DNA of 64,000 bases from Cellulophaga sp. BC115SP (GTDB lineage: Bacteria > Bacteroidota > Bacteroidia > Cytophagales > Spirosomataceae), in contig NZ_JAAALB010000031.1 in assembly GCF_009905545.1 (NCBI RefSeq), positions 1 to 64,000 of the forward strand. Direction: 5' to 3'. The notes below the pieces were generated by a model. The model ran no database searches and was not told the DNA's origin. It saw only the letters and a program-made list of their open reading frames with translations. Below are positions 1-8,173 of the stretch, in pieces. Positions within the stretch are counted from its first letter, which is position 1. Each line of letters starts with the position of its first letter. The translations under genes were made by a program, and so were the position numbers.

Positions 1-74
1 AGCTTGGTAACTACAAAACTCTTGCTTCCCTTTCTTTTTACCTAATTTGTCCCATTTTTTAGTAGGGTAGAGTA

Positions 75-183
75 GCTATATGCCATAAGCTAAAAGTATT
101 TCTAACAAAATCATGAATACATTTTCTGTCTAAGACCTACGGCTTATAGCCTAGAGCATTTCAATGTAATTCTATTTTGTAGT
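75..183. repeat. Intergenic palindromic repeat, GCCATAAGCTAAAAG family, copy 1
   Basis: The segment opens with GCTATATGCCATAAGCTAAA and ends near CAATGTAATTCTATTTTG. Related sequence occurs at 4342-4455 and 50507-50598. Each copy pairs a left part containing GCC-TAAGCTAAAAG with a right part containing the approximate complement (GGCTTATAGCC here), so each could fold as an imperfect hairpin. No open reading frame is conserved between copies. The function is unknown. Confidence 0.55.
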
Positions 184-284
184 AATACTTAAGTTCGAAA
201 GTAAAATTCAACAATTGGGCTTTCGACTTTCAGCAATGGGCTTTTTGGAAAAACATACCTTTAGTTACTAAAAAACATGTTAAC

Positions 285-312
285 ACTCTTTGCCTTGTGC
301 CTGTTGCCTAGA
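285..312. repeat. Single arm of the CTTTGCC/TGCCTGTTGCCT repeat
   Basis: CACTCTTTGCCTTGTGCCTG followed by TTGCCTAG closely resembles the right arm of the palindrome at 41323-41405. Only one arm is visible here, so this is probably a decayed or partial copy of that element. Confidence 0.45.
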
Positions 313-346
313 CACACAACTACGATTATTTAAAGCTAGATTCTTA

Positions 347-391
347 TTTAAAAAGGCAAAAAACTTCAAAAATCTACTGAAGCTTTTTGCC
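347..391 (-). terminator. Probable intrinsic terminator of the thioredoxin-fold gene
   Basis: On the minus strand GGCAAAAAGCTTCA pairs, with one mismatch, with TGAAGTTTTTTGCC across a short loop, and the stem is followed by a T-rich run. It lies about 20 bases past the stop codon of the 413-949 gene. Confidence 0.6.
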
Positions 392-412
392 CAATCAAAT
401 GATTATACTGAT

Positions 413-949
413 TTATTTTGTGCTACCGTATTGCTTAGGGTAAACATCTTTTTGAAATTTATCCCATTCTCCTTTTTTGTAGTGGTCGTCACCAAAGTAA
501 GTAATAATTTGGTGAAACTGTTTTGCATCCTGATAGCCTGGCACTGGCTGAATCATATTGAATTTCTCGTCCAGATACACAATCGTAGGAAACGACATTT
601 TTCCTTGTAACAATTGCACGCCTGCTTGGTTATAACCGTTTTGCCAAATATACTTTTGCGTTCCAATCGTAATATCGTCTTTCTGCTCGGCGTCGAGTTT
701 TACGGCGTAATATTTTTGATTGATATACTCAATAACTTTGGGGTCAGTAAAGGTTTTTTGATCCATTACTTTACACCATCCACACCAGCCTGTGTACACA
801 TCGACAACGATTTTGCGAGGCTCTTTCTGAATAGCCTGAAAAGCTTGCTCAAGGGTCATCCACTTGATTTTGGGCTTTGTAGCCGTATCTTGAGCATTGG
901 TATATTGGACAAAGAGTAAGCAAAGTATTGCTAACAAGAACTTTTTCAT
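413..949 (-). CDS. Exported thioredoxin-fold protein
   Basis: The 178-residue product begins with a Sec signal peptide (charged MKK, then LLAILCLLFV, with cleavage expected after YTNAQ). A thioredoxin-like fold follows, with the redox motif CGWC in GWCGWCKVMD near residue 55 and a downstream FPTIVYLD segment that holds the cis-proline. The arrangement matches the periplasmic thioredoxin_7/DUF255-like proteins of Bacteroidota, which reduce or isomerise disulfides in exported proteins. The gene stands alone, with a terminator-like hairpin after its stop codon and a gap of about 70 bases to the next minus-strand gene. The fold is certain. The redox direction and the partner cannot be read from the sequence. 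Confidence 0.88.
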   Translation of the reverse strand: MKKFLLAILCLLFVQYTNAQDTATKPKIKWMTLEQAFQAIQKEPRKIVVDVYTGWCGWCKVMDQKTFTDPKVIEYINQKYYAVKLDAEQKDDITIGTQKYIWQNGYNQAGVQLLQGKMSFPTIVYLDEKFNMIQPVPGYQDAKQFHQIITYFGDDHYKKGEWDKFQKDVYPKQYGSTK

Positions 950-1021
950 ATCCTAAGTAAAATGTAGTTTATAGTTGATAAAACTGCTGGTATCCAGTTT
1001 GCTAACTACAAAGTTACAGGC

Positions 1022-1978
1022 TTAACTCAAGATTCCTCCCACTTTTTGGAGTAATTTTAATGTAGCCTTAATTCCTTCGTCTTCGCTCAGCTCTTCACCT
1101 TCAAATTCGATACCTACGATACCTTTAAAACCAGCTTCTTTAACAATTTTCATCAAGCGCATGTAATCCATATTGCGTTCATTGCCATCGGCATCAAAAA
1201 CATTACTTTTGGCGCTTACTCCTTTGGCAAAAGGCATCAATTCTTTTACACCTTTATAACGGTCGTATTCTTCTATGCAAGTTCTCCAGTTGGCAGCATC
1301 ACGCTTGATACAGAAATTACCAAAGTCTGGCAATGTACCGCAGTTTTTCATGTTTACGGCCTTCATAACGCCAGTAAGCCATTCGCCATTTGACGAATAT
1401 CCACCGTGATTTTCTACAATAACATTTATCTTCATTGTAGCGGCGAACTCACTAAGTTTAGCCAAGCCGTCGGCTGCATTTTTTGCTACTTCTTCGGCAG
1501 AGCCTTTACCTCCTGCATTTACACGAATGGTTTTACAACCCAAAAATTTAGCAGCTTCTACCCACTTTTTATGATTATCTACCGTTTGCAATCTTTTCTT
1601 TTCATCCGAATCTCCCATGTCGCCTTCGGCATCGCACATGATTAGGTGATTTTTGACACCATTATCGTTGCAACGCATCAACAATTCTTTCAAGTAAGCG
1701 CTATCTTTCCCGTTTTCTTTAAAATCTTTGGTAGATGACTTAAAGCAAGTATTTACGTATTCTACAATACCAATACCAAAATCTTTACGAGCTTTTACAG
1801 GAAAATCGAGGTTTGTCATTTGTCCACCAAAAATCGCTTTGTGCAAAGACCACTCGGCCAAAGAAATTTCGAAGAAAAGTTTTTTGCTAGCTTCAGAAGC
1901 AGCTAACATATCTGGCGCAAGAGCCATTACACCGCTGGCAGCAGCAAACGTTTTGAGAAAGTCACGACGTGAGTTCAT
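1022..1978 (-). CDS. Tat-exported sugar phosphate isomerase/epimerase-like TIM-barrel protein
   Basis: The 318-residue protein starts with a twin-arginine signal (SRRDFLK, then a hydrophobic alanine-rich stretch), so it is probably exported folded through Tat. The remainder fits the xylose isomerase-like TIM barrel (AP endonuclease family 2). Metal-binding positions seen include VIVENHGG near residue 190, the LPDFGNF segment, and GIVGIEFEGEE near the C-terminus. Members act on sugars such as hydroxypyruvate, tagatose or inosose derivatives, and many exported Bacteroidota members sit in sugar-use loci. No sugar-use genes lie nearby, so the substrate is unknown. The start is fixed by the Tat signal. 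Confidence 0.87.
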   Translation of the reverse strand: MNSRRDFLKTFAAASGVMALAPDMLAASEASKKLFFEISLAEWSLHKAIFGGQMTNLDFPVKARKDFGIGIVEYVNTCFKSSTKDFKENGKDSAYLKELLMRCNDNGVKNHLIMCDAEGDMGDSDEKKRLQTVDNHKKWVEAAKFLGCKTIRVNAGGKGSAEEVAKNAADGLAKLSEFAATMKINVIVENHGGYSSNGEWLTGVMKAVNMKNCGTLPDFGNFCIKRDAANWRTCIEEYDRYKGVKELMPFAKGVSAKSNVFDADGNERNMDYMRLMKIVKEAGFKGIVGIEFEGEELSEDEGIKATLKLLQKVGGILS

Positions 1979-2181
1979 TGGATAATATTTGTTAAATTGT
2001 TTATTGGTAAATATTTATGATGCTCTGAGGTAGGAACCTATTCGGAAGTTATTGAAATTCGTTGAAGAAAAAAAAAGTATTATAGGGTTTTGAAGGTTAC
2101 AAGGGTCTTCTCTTAAATTACGAAACGATTTGGACTTCAAAATATGTTAGCTATAAAAATCCCTTTCCAACATACACATAT

Positions 2182-3174
2182 ATGGCTTTATTACGCTATA
2201 AAAACGATAAATACCTCAAACAGGAAGAAAGTAGACAAGAACTTGGTTTTGGCAAACAAGTAGGCGAAGCCCAACGATTGGTCAATCGAGATGGAAGTTT
2301 TAATGTCAAAAGGGTTGGCTCTTCTATTCTCGACCGTATCAATATATATCATGAACTGATTACATGTACATGGTCTCAATTTTTTATGATAGTGGTTGTG
2401 TATTTTATGGTGGTCAATCTGCTATTCGCAGGGCTGTACAATCTTATAGGAATGGAGCACCTTCAAGGAGCTGACATGAGCACGCCTACTATGCGATTTA
2501 TGGATGCTTTTTTCTTTTCAGCCCAAACTCTTACCACGGTTGGTTACGGACGTATTGCCCCAACGGGCTTATTGATGAGTACCGTCGCATCGTTAGAGTC
2601 GCTGTTGGGTCTAATGGGCTTTGCGATTGCTACGGGGTTGTTGTATGGACGTTTTTCTCGTCCTATTGCTCATATTTTATACTCTGATAAAGCTGTTGTA
2701 GCACCCTATTTGGATATGACAGGTTTGATGTTCCGTATCGTAAACGCTCGAGATAACCAAATAATCGATTTGTCAGTAGAAGTTAATTTGTCGATGCTTC
2801 AAAAAGATGAACATGGTAGAAAAACACGCTCCTATAATCGCTTGCATTTGGAGCGCAGCCAAGTAAATTTCTTTCCTGGCAGTTGGACAATCGTTCATCC
2901 TATTACTGATGAAAGCCCGTTGTTTGGTATGAGTCAAGAAGAGCTTCTTGAAAAACATGCGGAATTTTTGATTTTGATAAAAGGAACCGAAGATACCTTC
3001 AACCAGACGGTTCATTCTCGTAGCTCATATCATGCCGAGGAGGTAATATTTGGACAAAAGTTTGTTTCAATGTTTGGCGAAATAGATAGTAGTGGTCACG
3101 TAGTCTTGGATTTGAGTAAATTATCAGAGACAAATCCAGTGCCATTGGCCAGCGAATTGTTTCCTGAAGAGTAA
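2182..3174 (+). CDS. Inward-rectifier type potassium channel (KirBac-like)
   Basis: The 330-residue protein has the KirBac layout. A cytoplasmic N-terminus includes an amphipathic stretch. TM1 spans roughly residues 65-90. A pore helix leads to the selectivity filter TVGYG near residue 120, and TM2 lies at roughly 138-160. A C-terminal immunoglobulin-like IRK domain of about 165 residues follows. It forms a tetrameric K+ channel in the inner membrane, gated through the cytoplasmic domain (in family members by lipids, pH or ligands). The gene is divergent from the TIM-barrel gene and 72 bases ahead of the LD-carboxypeptidase, with no obvious functional link to either. The length is normal for the family and the filter is intact. 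Confidence 0.95.
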   Translation: MALLRYKNDKYLKQEESRQELGFGKQVGEAQRLVNRDGSFNVKRVGSSILDRINIYHELITCTWSQFFMIVVVYFMVVNLLFAGLYNLIGMEHLQGADMSTPTMRFMDAFFFSAQTLTTVGYGRIAPTGLLMSTVASLESLLGLMGFAIATGLLYGRFSRPIAHILYSDKAVVAPYLDMTGLMFRIVNARDNQIIDLSVEVNLSMLQKDEHGRKTRSYNRLHLERSQVNFFPGSWTIVHPITDESPLFGMSQEELLEKHAEFLILIKGTEDTFNQTVHSRSSYHAEEVIFGQKFVSMFGEIDSSGHVVLDLSKLSETNPVPLASELFPEE

Positions 3175-3246
3175 ATATTTGTATCTCTTTAGAATTTTGT
3201 AAATTTACATCTTGTGTAAACGGTAAAATTTAGATTGAATAATTAG

Positions 3247-4158
3247 ATGCAAAAACCTCCATTTTTGAAAAAAGGCGATACCGTAGGAGTATTGGCATTG
3301 GCGTGGAAAGTCGCTTTTGAAGATTTAGAAGCAGCAATTGCTTATATGGAAACAGAATGGGAACTCAAGGTTGTTTTGGGGGAGTCATTGAAAACAAGCT
3401 ATAATCAATATGCAGCAACCGATGAAGTTCGTGCGAGAGATTTTCAACAAATGTTAGATAAGCCATCCATCAAAGCGATTTTTTCGGCAAGAGGAGGTTA
3501 TGGAAGTGCTAGAATTTTAGACCAAATCAATTTTGATGCTTTTTTAGAAAACCCAAAATGGTTGATTGGGTTCTCTGATATTACGGCAGTGCTTTGTCAT
3601 GCTTTTTGTTTGGGTGTCGAAAGTATCCATGGCGTAATGCCTAAATTGTTTTTGCAAGAAGGTGGAGCACAAAGTCTGGCATCACTCAAAGACGTGTTAT
3701 TTGGGAAACCTGTATCTTATCAAGTACCAAGCCATCCCATGAATCATAAAGGAAAAGCACAAGGGCAGTTAGTTGGGGGTAATTTGGCGTTGATGGTGCA
3801 TTTGATAGGTTCTAGGTCGGAGGTGAACTTAAGCGGTAAAATTCTATTTATAGAAGATGTTGGGGAATATCATTACGCACTCGACCGCATGATGATTCAG
3901 CTTAAGCGTACTGGGCAGTTGGCCGAACTAGCAGGTTTGATAGTAGGACATTTTTCTAATCTATCCGACGACCCTTCTATCTATGGAAAAACAGCTTATG
4001 AAATCGTCGAAGAAGCCGTTGCTGAATATGAATATCCTCGCTCCTATGGTTTTCCAGTTGGGCACGAACCCGAAAACTGGGCTATGCCTGTAGGCCGAGA
4101 AATGGAATTAACCGTACTCGAAAATCATTGTACATTGGTCGAAAGAATAATTGAGTGA
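3247..4158 (+). CDS. LD-carboxypeptidase (peptidase family S66)
   Basis: The 303-residue protein matches muramoyltetrapeptide LD-carboxypeptidase, which removes the terminal D-alanine from tetrapeptides during peptidoglycan recycling. The catalytic triad is visible: Ser in IGFSD near residue 111, Glu in FIEDVGEY near 203, and His in VGHEPENW near 273. No signal peptide is present, which fits a cytoplasmic recycling enzyme. The N-terminal PPFLKKGDTVGVLA segment is typical of the family. Microcin-immunity proteins (MccF) share the fold, but nothing here suggests that role. Confidence 0.92.
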   Translation: MQKPPFLKKGDTVGVLALAWKVAFEDLEAAIAYMETEWELKVVLGESLKTSYNQYAATDEVRARDFQQMLDKPSIKAIFSARGGYGSARILDQINFDAFLENPKWLIGFSDITAVLCHAFCLGVESIHGVMPKLFLQEGGAQSLASLKDVLFGKPVSYQVPSHPMNHKGKAQGQLVGGNLALMVHLIGSRSEVNLSGKILFIEDVGEYHYALDRMMIQLKRTGQLAELAGLIVGHFSNLSDDPSIYGKTAYEIVEEAVAEYEYPRSYGFPVGHEPENWAMPVGREMELTVLENHCTLVERIIE

Positions 4159-4341
4159 TCGAATGAATGAGTGATTTTTATTAATTTTTATCTGTAAAAA
4201 GATATAGTTTCCTCTGTATTGTGGTCTTTTAGAAATAATCACTCAATCACAATCCACTCAATAACTAAATGAACAAGTAATCGTGTGAAATTAAGTTTGA
4301 TGAATTAATGATATGAAATTTAGTGGGCAAAATTAACTTAG

Positions 4342-4455
4342 TTTTACCCGCATTAAGCTACAGGCTTTATGCCATAGGCTAAAAGTTAAAAGGTATTTTT
4401 CAGGAAATAAGTAAAGCTTTTTGCTTAAAGCGTATTAATGTAATTTTATTTAGGC
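4342..4455. repeat. Intergenic palindromic repeat, GCCATAAGCTAAAAG family, copy 2
   Basis: This copy reads TTTTACCCGCATTAAGCTAC, then TTATGCCATAGGCTAAAAG, and closes with AAGCTTTTTGCTTAAAGCG and TTAATGTAATTTTAT. The same blocks recur at 75-183 and 50507-50598. It fills most of the 379-base gap between the carboxypeptidase and yifB. The left part of that gap (4150-4275) also holds GAGTGATT / AATCACTC inverted arms like those bounding the element at 9179-9411. I see no gene in the gap. Confidence 0.55.
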
Positions 4456-4537
4456 AAGGACAAGGACATACTCAAAACTCATCACTCAGAACTCAACACT
4501 CATATATACATCTATCACTTTACCTAACATTTTAATC

Positions 4538-6076
4538 ATGCTTGCTAAAACTTATGGAAGCGCCGTTCATGGCGTAGATGCTACTATTATTACCGTTGAG
4601 GTAAGTGAAGGTCAAGGACAAGGATTTTTTATCGTGGGTCTACCTGATGGAGCCGTGAAAGAATCTGCTCACCGAGTCGAATCTGCTATTAAACAAACAG
4701 GCTATTTTTTTCCACGGACCAAGGTGGTGGTAAATTTGGCACCTGCTGATATTCGAAAAGAAGGCTCTGCGTACGATTTACCGATTGCTTTAGGCGTAAT
4801 TCATGCCTCCGAACAGGCACATTTACCTGTCTTGGAAGATTATGTTATTATGGGTGAATTGGCATTGGATGGCGCTTTACGACCGATTAAAGGTGTTTTG
4901 CCAATTGCTATTGAAGCACGTAAGCAAGGATATAAAGGTTTTATTTTACCTGTCGAAAATGCCTCAGAAGCCTCGATTGTAAATAATCTGGATATTATAG
5001 GGGTTAAAAATATCGGTGAAGCTATCGGTTTTTTGAAAGGAAGCCTTGAAATAAAACCTACTATAACAGATACGAGAGACATATTTTTTCATTCTCAAAA
5101 TGATTACGATGTCGATTTCTCGCATGTACAAGGGCAAGAAAATATCAAACGTGCGCTTGAGATAGCCGCTGCTGGTGGTCATAATGCCATTATGATTGGA
5201 CCTCCTGGAGCAGGGAAAACTATGCTAGCCAAACGTCTGCCAACGATTTTGCCTCCACTCACTTTACAAGAAGCCCTCGAAACGACCAAGATTCATTCGG
5301 TGGCTGGTAAGCTAGGTACAAAAGCTACCCTGATTTCTACCCGACCGTATCGTTCGCCTCATCATACCATTTCGGATGCTGCCTTGGTAGGTGGAGGCTC
5401 AAATCCCCAGCCCGGTGAAATATCCCTAGCGCATAATGGCGTTTTGTTTTTGGATGAATTACCTGAATTCAAAAAGTCTGCATTAGAGGTAATGCGTCAA
5501 CCTTTGGAAGAAAGAAAGGTAAGTATTTCGAGAGCAAGATGGGCGGTGGAGTTTCCGTCTAATTTTATGTTGATTGCAAGTATGAATCCTTGTCCCTGTG
5601 GCTACTATAATCATCCCGAAAAAGAATGTAGTTGTCCTCCGGGAACAGTACAAAAATATTTGAATAAAATCTCTGGTCCACTCCTCGACCGCATCGATTT
5701 ACATGTGGAGGTAACGCCTGTCAATTTTGACCAACTATCGTCTACTCGCAAAACTGAAACTAGCGAAGAGATAAGAGCAAGAGTAATCAAGGCCAGAACG
5801 ATACAAACCGAGCGTTTTAAAGATTATCCTGCGATACATTCTAATGCGATGATGCCATCGCAAATGGTAAAGGAGGTTTGTGTGCTTGAACCTGTAGGTG
5901 TTTTGTTGCTCAAGCGAGCTATGGAAAAACTCCAACTTTCTGCGCGTGCCTACGACCGTATTTTGCGTGTAGCACGCACTATCGCCGATTTGGCAGGTAC
6001 CGAAAACATCCAAACCGAACACATCGCCGAAGCTATCCAATACCGAAGCCTAGACAGAGAAAATTGGGCGGGATAA
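4538..6076 (+). CDS. YifB family Mg chelatase-like AAA ATPase (ComM type)
   Basis: The 512-residue protein has the order expected for YifB/ComM. An N-terminal Lon-like S5 fold domain (about 1-165) comes first. A MoxR/Mg-chelatase type AAA+ module follows, with Walker A GPPGAGKTM near residue 220 and Walker B LFLDELPEF near 307. A cysteine-rich insert (CPCGYYNHPEKECSC, about 351-365) and a C-terminal Mg-chelatase helical domain complete it. In naturally transformable bacteria ComM is a hexameric helicase that promotes branch migration during uptake of homologous DNA. Whether this strain is transformable cannot be told. The start codon gives the conserved MLAKTYGSAVHG N-terminus. Confidence 0.95.
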   Translation: MLAKTYGSAVHGVDATIITVEVSEGQGQGFFIVGLPDGAVKESAHRVESAIKQTGYFFPRTKVVVNLAPADIRKEGSAYDLPIALGVIHASEQAHLPVLEDYVIMGELALDGALRPIKGVLPIAIEARKQGYKGFILPVENASEASIVNNLDIIGVKNIGEAIGFLKGSLEIKPTITDTRDIFFHSQNDYDVDFSHVQGQENIKRALEIAAAGGHNAIMIGPPGAGKTMLAKRLPTILPPLTLQEALETTKIHSVAGKLGTKATLISTRPYRSPHHTISDAALVGGGSNPQPGEISLAHNGVLFLDELPEFKKSALEVMRQPLEERKVSISRARWAVEFPSNFMLIASMNPCPCGYYNHPEKECSCPPGTVQKYLNKISGPLLDRIDLHVEVTPVNFDQLSSTRKTETSEEIRARVIKARTIQTERFKDYPAIHSNAMMPSQMVKEVCVLEPVGVLLLKRAMEKLQLSARAYDRILRVARTIADLAGTENIQTEHIAEAIQYRSLDRENWAG

Positions 6077-6120
6077 CTATTAATTGTGAATTTTGAATGA
6101 GTGAATTGTGAATTAGTACT

Positions 6121-6270
6121 GTACGAAGGATTATAAAAACTGTTTATTTCGGATATCGGATGTTGGATTTCGGAAGTATAATCTTCTATATTTTGCAAAA
6201 AATAAAGGTATTTTACTTTATTTCCGAAATCAGAAATCCCAAATCTGCAATAGTTTGAAATTATTCGTAC
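6121..6270. repeat. MITE-like palindromic repeat family 1, copy A
   Basis: This 150-base element opens with GTACGAAGGATTATAAAAAC and ends with TTTGAAATTATTCGTAC, which makes imperfect terminal inverted repeats. Inner arms (TCGGATGTTGGATTTCGGAA and TTCCGAAATCAGAAATCCC) pair with each other, so the whole unit can fold back. It lies 45 bases after the yifB stop codon and is itself bracketed by GAATGAGTGAATTGTGAATT / AATTCACTCATTC arms. Copies B-E are at 46650, 45178, 33003 (inverted) and 9015. Confidence 0.85.
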
Positions 6271-6314
6271 AGCCCTCATTCACCAATTCACTCATTCTCA
6301 ATTCGTCATTCCTC

Positions 6315-7181
6315 CTACACCTTATACAACTGCTGGTATTCATTAGGGCGCATTTTCATGATGCTTTTGAAAGTACGATTAAAGTGCGATAGATTATTGA
6401 ACCCACTTTCGTAGGCGATTTGGGATATACTTAGTTTTTCTTCTGCCAATAGTTTACAGGCGTGCCCGATGCGCAGTTCTAGCAAAAACTGGAAATAGGT
6501 TTTGCGAGTATGCGTTTTGAAATATCTACAAAAAGAATTGACACTAATATTGGCTACTTCTGCCACTTCCTGCAAAGTAATATCTCTCGTAAAATTATTC
6601 AGAGAAAAAGAAAAAATCTGGTCAATACGTTTGGTATTCTGTTCGTCCAAGCTGGCCGTGCCTTCAGTTTGAGAAACGTAAGTGTAATCAGTAGCCCCAG
6701 CAAATATTTTAAGGACTTTTAGCAGTAAAATTACACGGTCGATACCCGACGACTGTCGCATTTGGTCAATCAGTACACCCGCTTGGTCACGAGCTTCGCC
6801 CCGAATCATCATTCCTTTTCGAATTCTCGAAAATAAATCACTCAAACTTACCGCCTCAGGTAATTTCATGAAAGTTTCGCCCAAAAAATTGGGATCAAAG
6901 TGAATCACATTCGATTTGGAAAGTAAATCCATACTTTGCTCAAAATATTGAGGGTCGCTTCTAAAAAAATGCGGTGCATTAGCGCCAACAATAATCAAAT
7001 CATCTTCACGATAATTACTCACACCATCGCCAACCAATAACATTCCTGTACCATTTAGAATATGTACAATTTCGATTTCGGGGTGATAATGCCAGTGACT
7101 ATAGAAATAAGGCACTGCATCTTGGCGTATGCTAAAAGATTGCTCTGGCCCTACCTGAACTTTACGAAAAAGAGGCTTCAT
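6315..7181 (-). CDS. AraC family transcriptional regulator with cupin sensor domain
   Basis: The 288-residue protein has an N-terminal cupin-like domain (HYHPEIEIVHILNG, about residues 30-100) that probably binds a small ligand such as a sugar. A C-terminal double helix-turn-helix follows (about 190-285), with the AraC signature LSISQIAYESGFNNLSHFNR. It should activate carbohydrate or related genes as a soluble DNA-binding protein. No metabolic target is adjacent, since yifB and a sigma factor flank it. A perfect 9-base inverted repeat 32 bases upstream of its start (7213-7238) could be its own operator. Confidence 0.92.
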   Translation of the reverse strand: MKPLFRKVQVGPEQSFSIRQDAVPYFYSHWHYHPEIEIVHILNGTGMLLVGDGVSNYREDDLIIVGANAPHFFRSDPQYFEQSMDLLSKSNVIHFDPNFLGETFMKLPEAVSLSDLFSRIRKGMMIRGEARDQAGVLIDQMRQSSGIDRVILLLKVLKIFAGATDYTYVSQTEGTASLDEQNTKRIDQIFSFSLNNFTRDITLQEVAEVANISVNSFCRYFKTHTRKTYFQFLLELRIGHACKLLAEEKLSISQIAYESGFNNLSHFNRTFKSIMKMRPNEYQQLYKV

Positions 7182-7212
7182 TGTGAGTAAATTATTGATA
7201 TATTTTATAAAA

Positions 7213-7238
7213 ATACTATATATATGCCAATATAGTAT
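7213..7238. promoter_or_regulatory. Candidate operator: perfect inverted repeat upstream of the AraC regulator
   Basis: ATACTATAT and ATATAGTAT form a perfect 9-base inverted repeat with an 8-base spacer. The repeat lies between the divergent AraC regulator and sigma-factor genes, 32 bases from the regulator start. A looser version (GTATATACGACAAAATAGTA) is found near 7374-7393. Inverted symmetry is unusual for AraC proteins, which favour direct repeats, so a different binding protein is possible. Confidence 0.4.
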
Positions 7239-7467
7239 CAGAAACTACTAATTAACGAAAAGTTTTATTCATTTTTTTTTAGTCATTTTGTAAAGAAATC
7301 TTACCAAAATATCTTCGTTTTATTCTATTTAAAATTATTTAGTAAAAAGTCGGAATTATAATACTGGTTTTGGGTATATACGACAAAATAGTATAATCGA
7401 AAATTTTTACATGTGATATATTACTAAACTAGAACTTGTTGTGTCCCTTGTGTAAAATTATTGTCCT

Positions 7468-8031
7468 ATGAAAAAATTAACTGCTCACGAAAACCTTACC
7501 TTATGGCAACAGTTTAAGTCTGGTGATGCCCATGCGTTTCAGTTGGTGTATTTGAAGTACTACAAGGTTTTGATTCGCTATGGCAACAAAATCTCGATGG
7601 ATACCGAGCAGGTAATGGATGCAGTTCATGATTTATTCCTTAACCTTTGGAATCGTAGGACGTTCCTTTCGGACACTGACAATATAGAACCTTACCTTAA
7701 AACCTCTCTTAGGCATGAGCTAGTACGTCGTGTGGCCGAATCACGCAATAGTTATTCTTTTGATGATTCGCCAGAGTTGACCTATGAGTTCGAAAAGGAT
7801 GCCTTTTACTATCAGCACGATAGCGATGAGCGTGAAGCAACTTTCCAACGTTTGGAAAAAGCTGTACAAGACTTGTCACCACGTGTTTGGGAAACACTCA
7901 AAATGCGTTACTTCGATAAAATGGGGAATCAGGAAATTGCCGAAAAGATGGGTATTAACTATCAATCGGTGAATAACAATATTCACCGTGGTGTTGAAAC
8001 TCTTCGCCTCAAGCTTGACCAAGTAGCGTAA
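7468..8031 (+). CDS. RNA polymerase sigma-70 family factor (ECF-like)
   Basis: The 187-residue protein has sigma region 2 at about residues 20-85 (FQLVYLKYYKVLIRYG, then VMDAVHDLFLNLW) and region 4 at about 130-185 (LSPRVWETLKMRYFDKMGNQ, with a helix-turn-helix ending in NNIHRGVETLR). It resembles the Bacteroidota ECF sigma factors that recognise a dedicated promoter. No anti-sigma gene follows; a strong terminator lies 25 bases after the stop codon, so it is transcribed alone. Many such factors pair with FecR/TonB loci, but none is visible here. Confidence 0.9.
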   Translation: MKKLTAHENLTLWQQFKSGDAHAFQLVYLKYYKVLIRYGNKISMDTEQVMDAVHDLFLNLWNRRTFLSDTDNIEPYLKTSLRHELVRRVAESRNSYSFDDSPELTYEFEKDAFYYQHDSDEREATFQRLEKAVQDLSPRVWETLKMRYFDKMGNQEIAEKMGINYQSVNNNIHRGVETLRLKLDQVA

Positions 8032-8055
8032 TAGCGAGCATGAAATTTGAGAATG

Positions 8056-8077
8056 GCCTCCTTCGGGAGGCTTTTTT
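8056..8077 (+). terminator. Intrinsic terminator of the sigma-factor gene
   Basis: GCCTCC pairs with GGAGGC around a TTCG tetraloop, followed directly by six T residues. The stop codon of the sigma-factor gene is about 25 bases upstream. This is one of the clearest terminators in the window. Confidence 0.92.
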
Positions 8078-8120
8078 GTTGTAATAGGCTTTGGAGCATC
8101 TACGATTTTCTAAAAACCAC

Positions 8121-8128
8121 TACCTTTG
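8121..8128 (+). promoter_or_regulatory. Candidate -7 box of prmA
   Basis: TACCTTTG matches the Bacteroidetes -7 consensus TAnnTTTG. It is 45 bases before the prmA start codon and just after the sigma-factor terminator, where a promoter is expected. I see no good -33 TTG at the usual distance. Confidence 0.45.
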
Positions 8129-8173
8129 TAAAAAATTGAAACGTCAAATCAGACGTATTTTCATCATATCGTA

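Larger units (their letters stand above)
1..346. other. Gene-free left edge with repeat remnants
   Basis: I find no convincing coding sequence here. The short open frames run antisense to, or downstream of, the thioredoxin-fold gene and have low-complexity, phenylalanine-rich translations. The stretch carries two pieces of dispersed intergenic repeats that are listed separately (75-183 and 285-312). It is the downstream flank of the minus-strand gene at 413-949. The neighbouring gene to the left lies outside the window. Confidence 0.6.

Noticed and set aside
290-610. 106-codon plus-strand open frame at the left edge
   Set aside because: It overlaps the thioredoxin-fold gene antisense, and its translation is hydrophobic and low in complexity, a typical shadow of the true gene.
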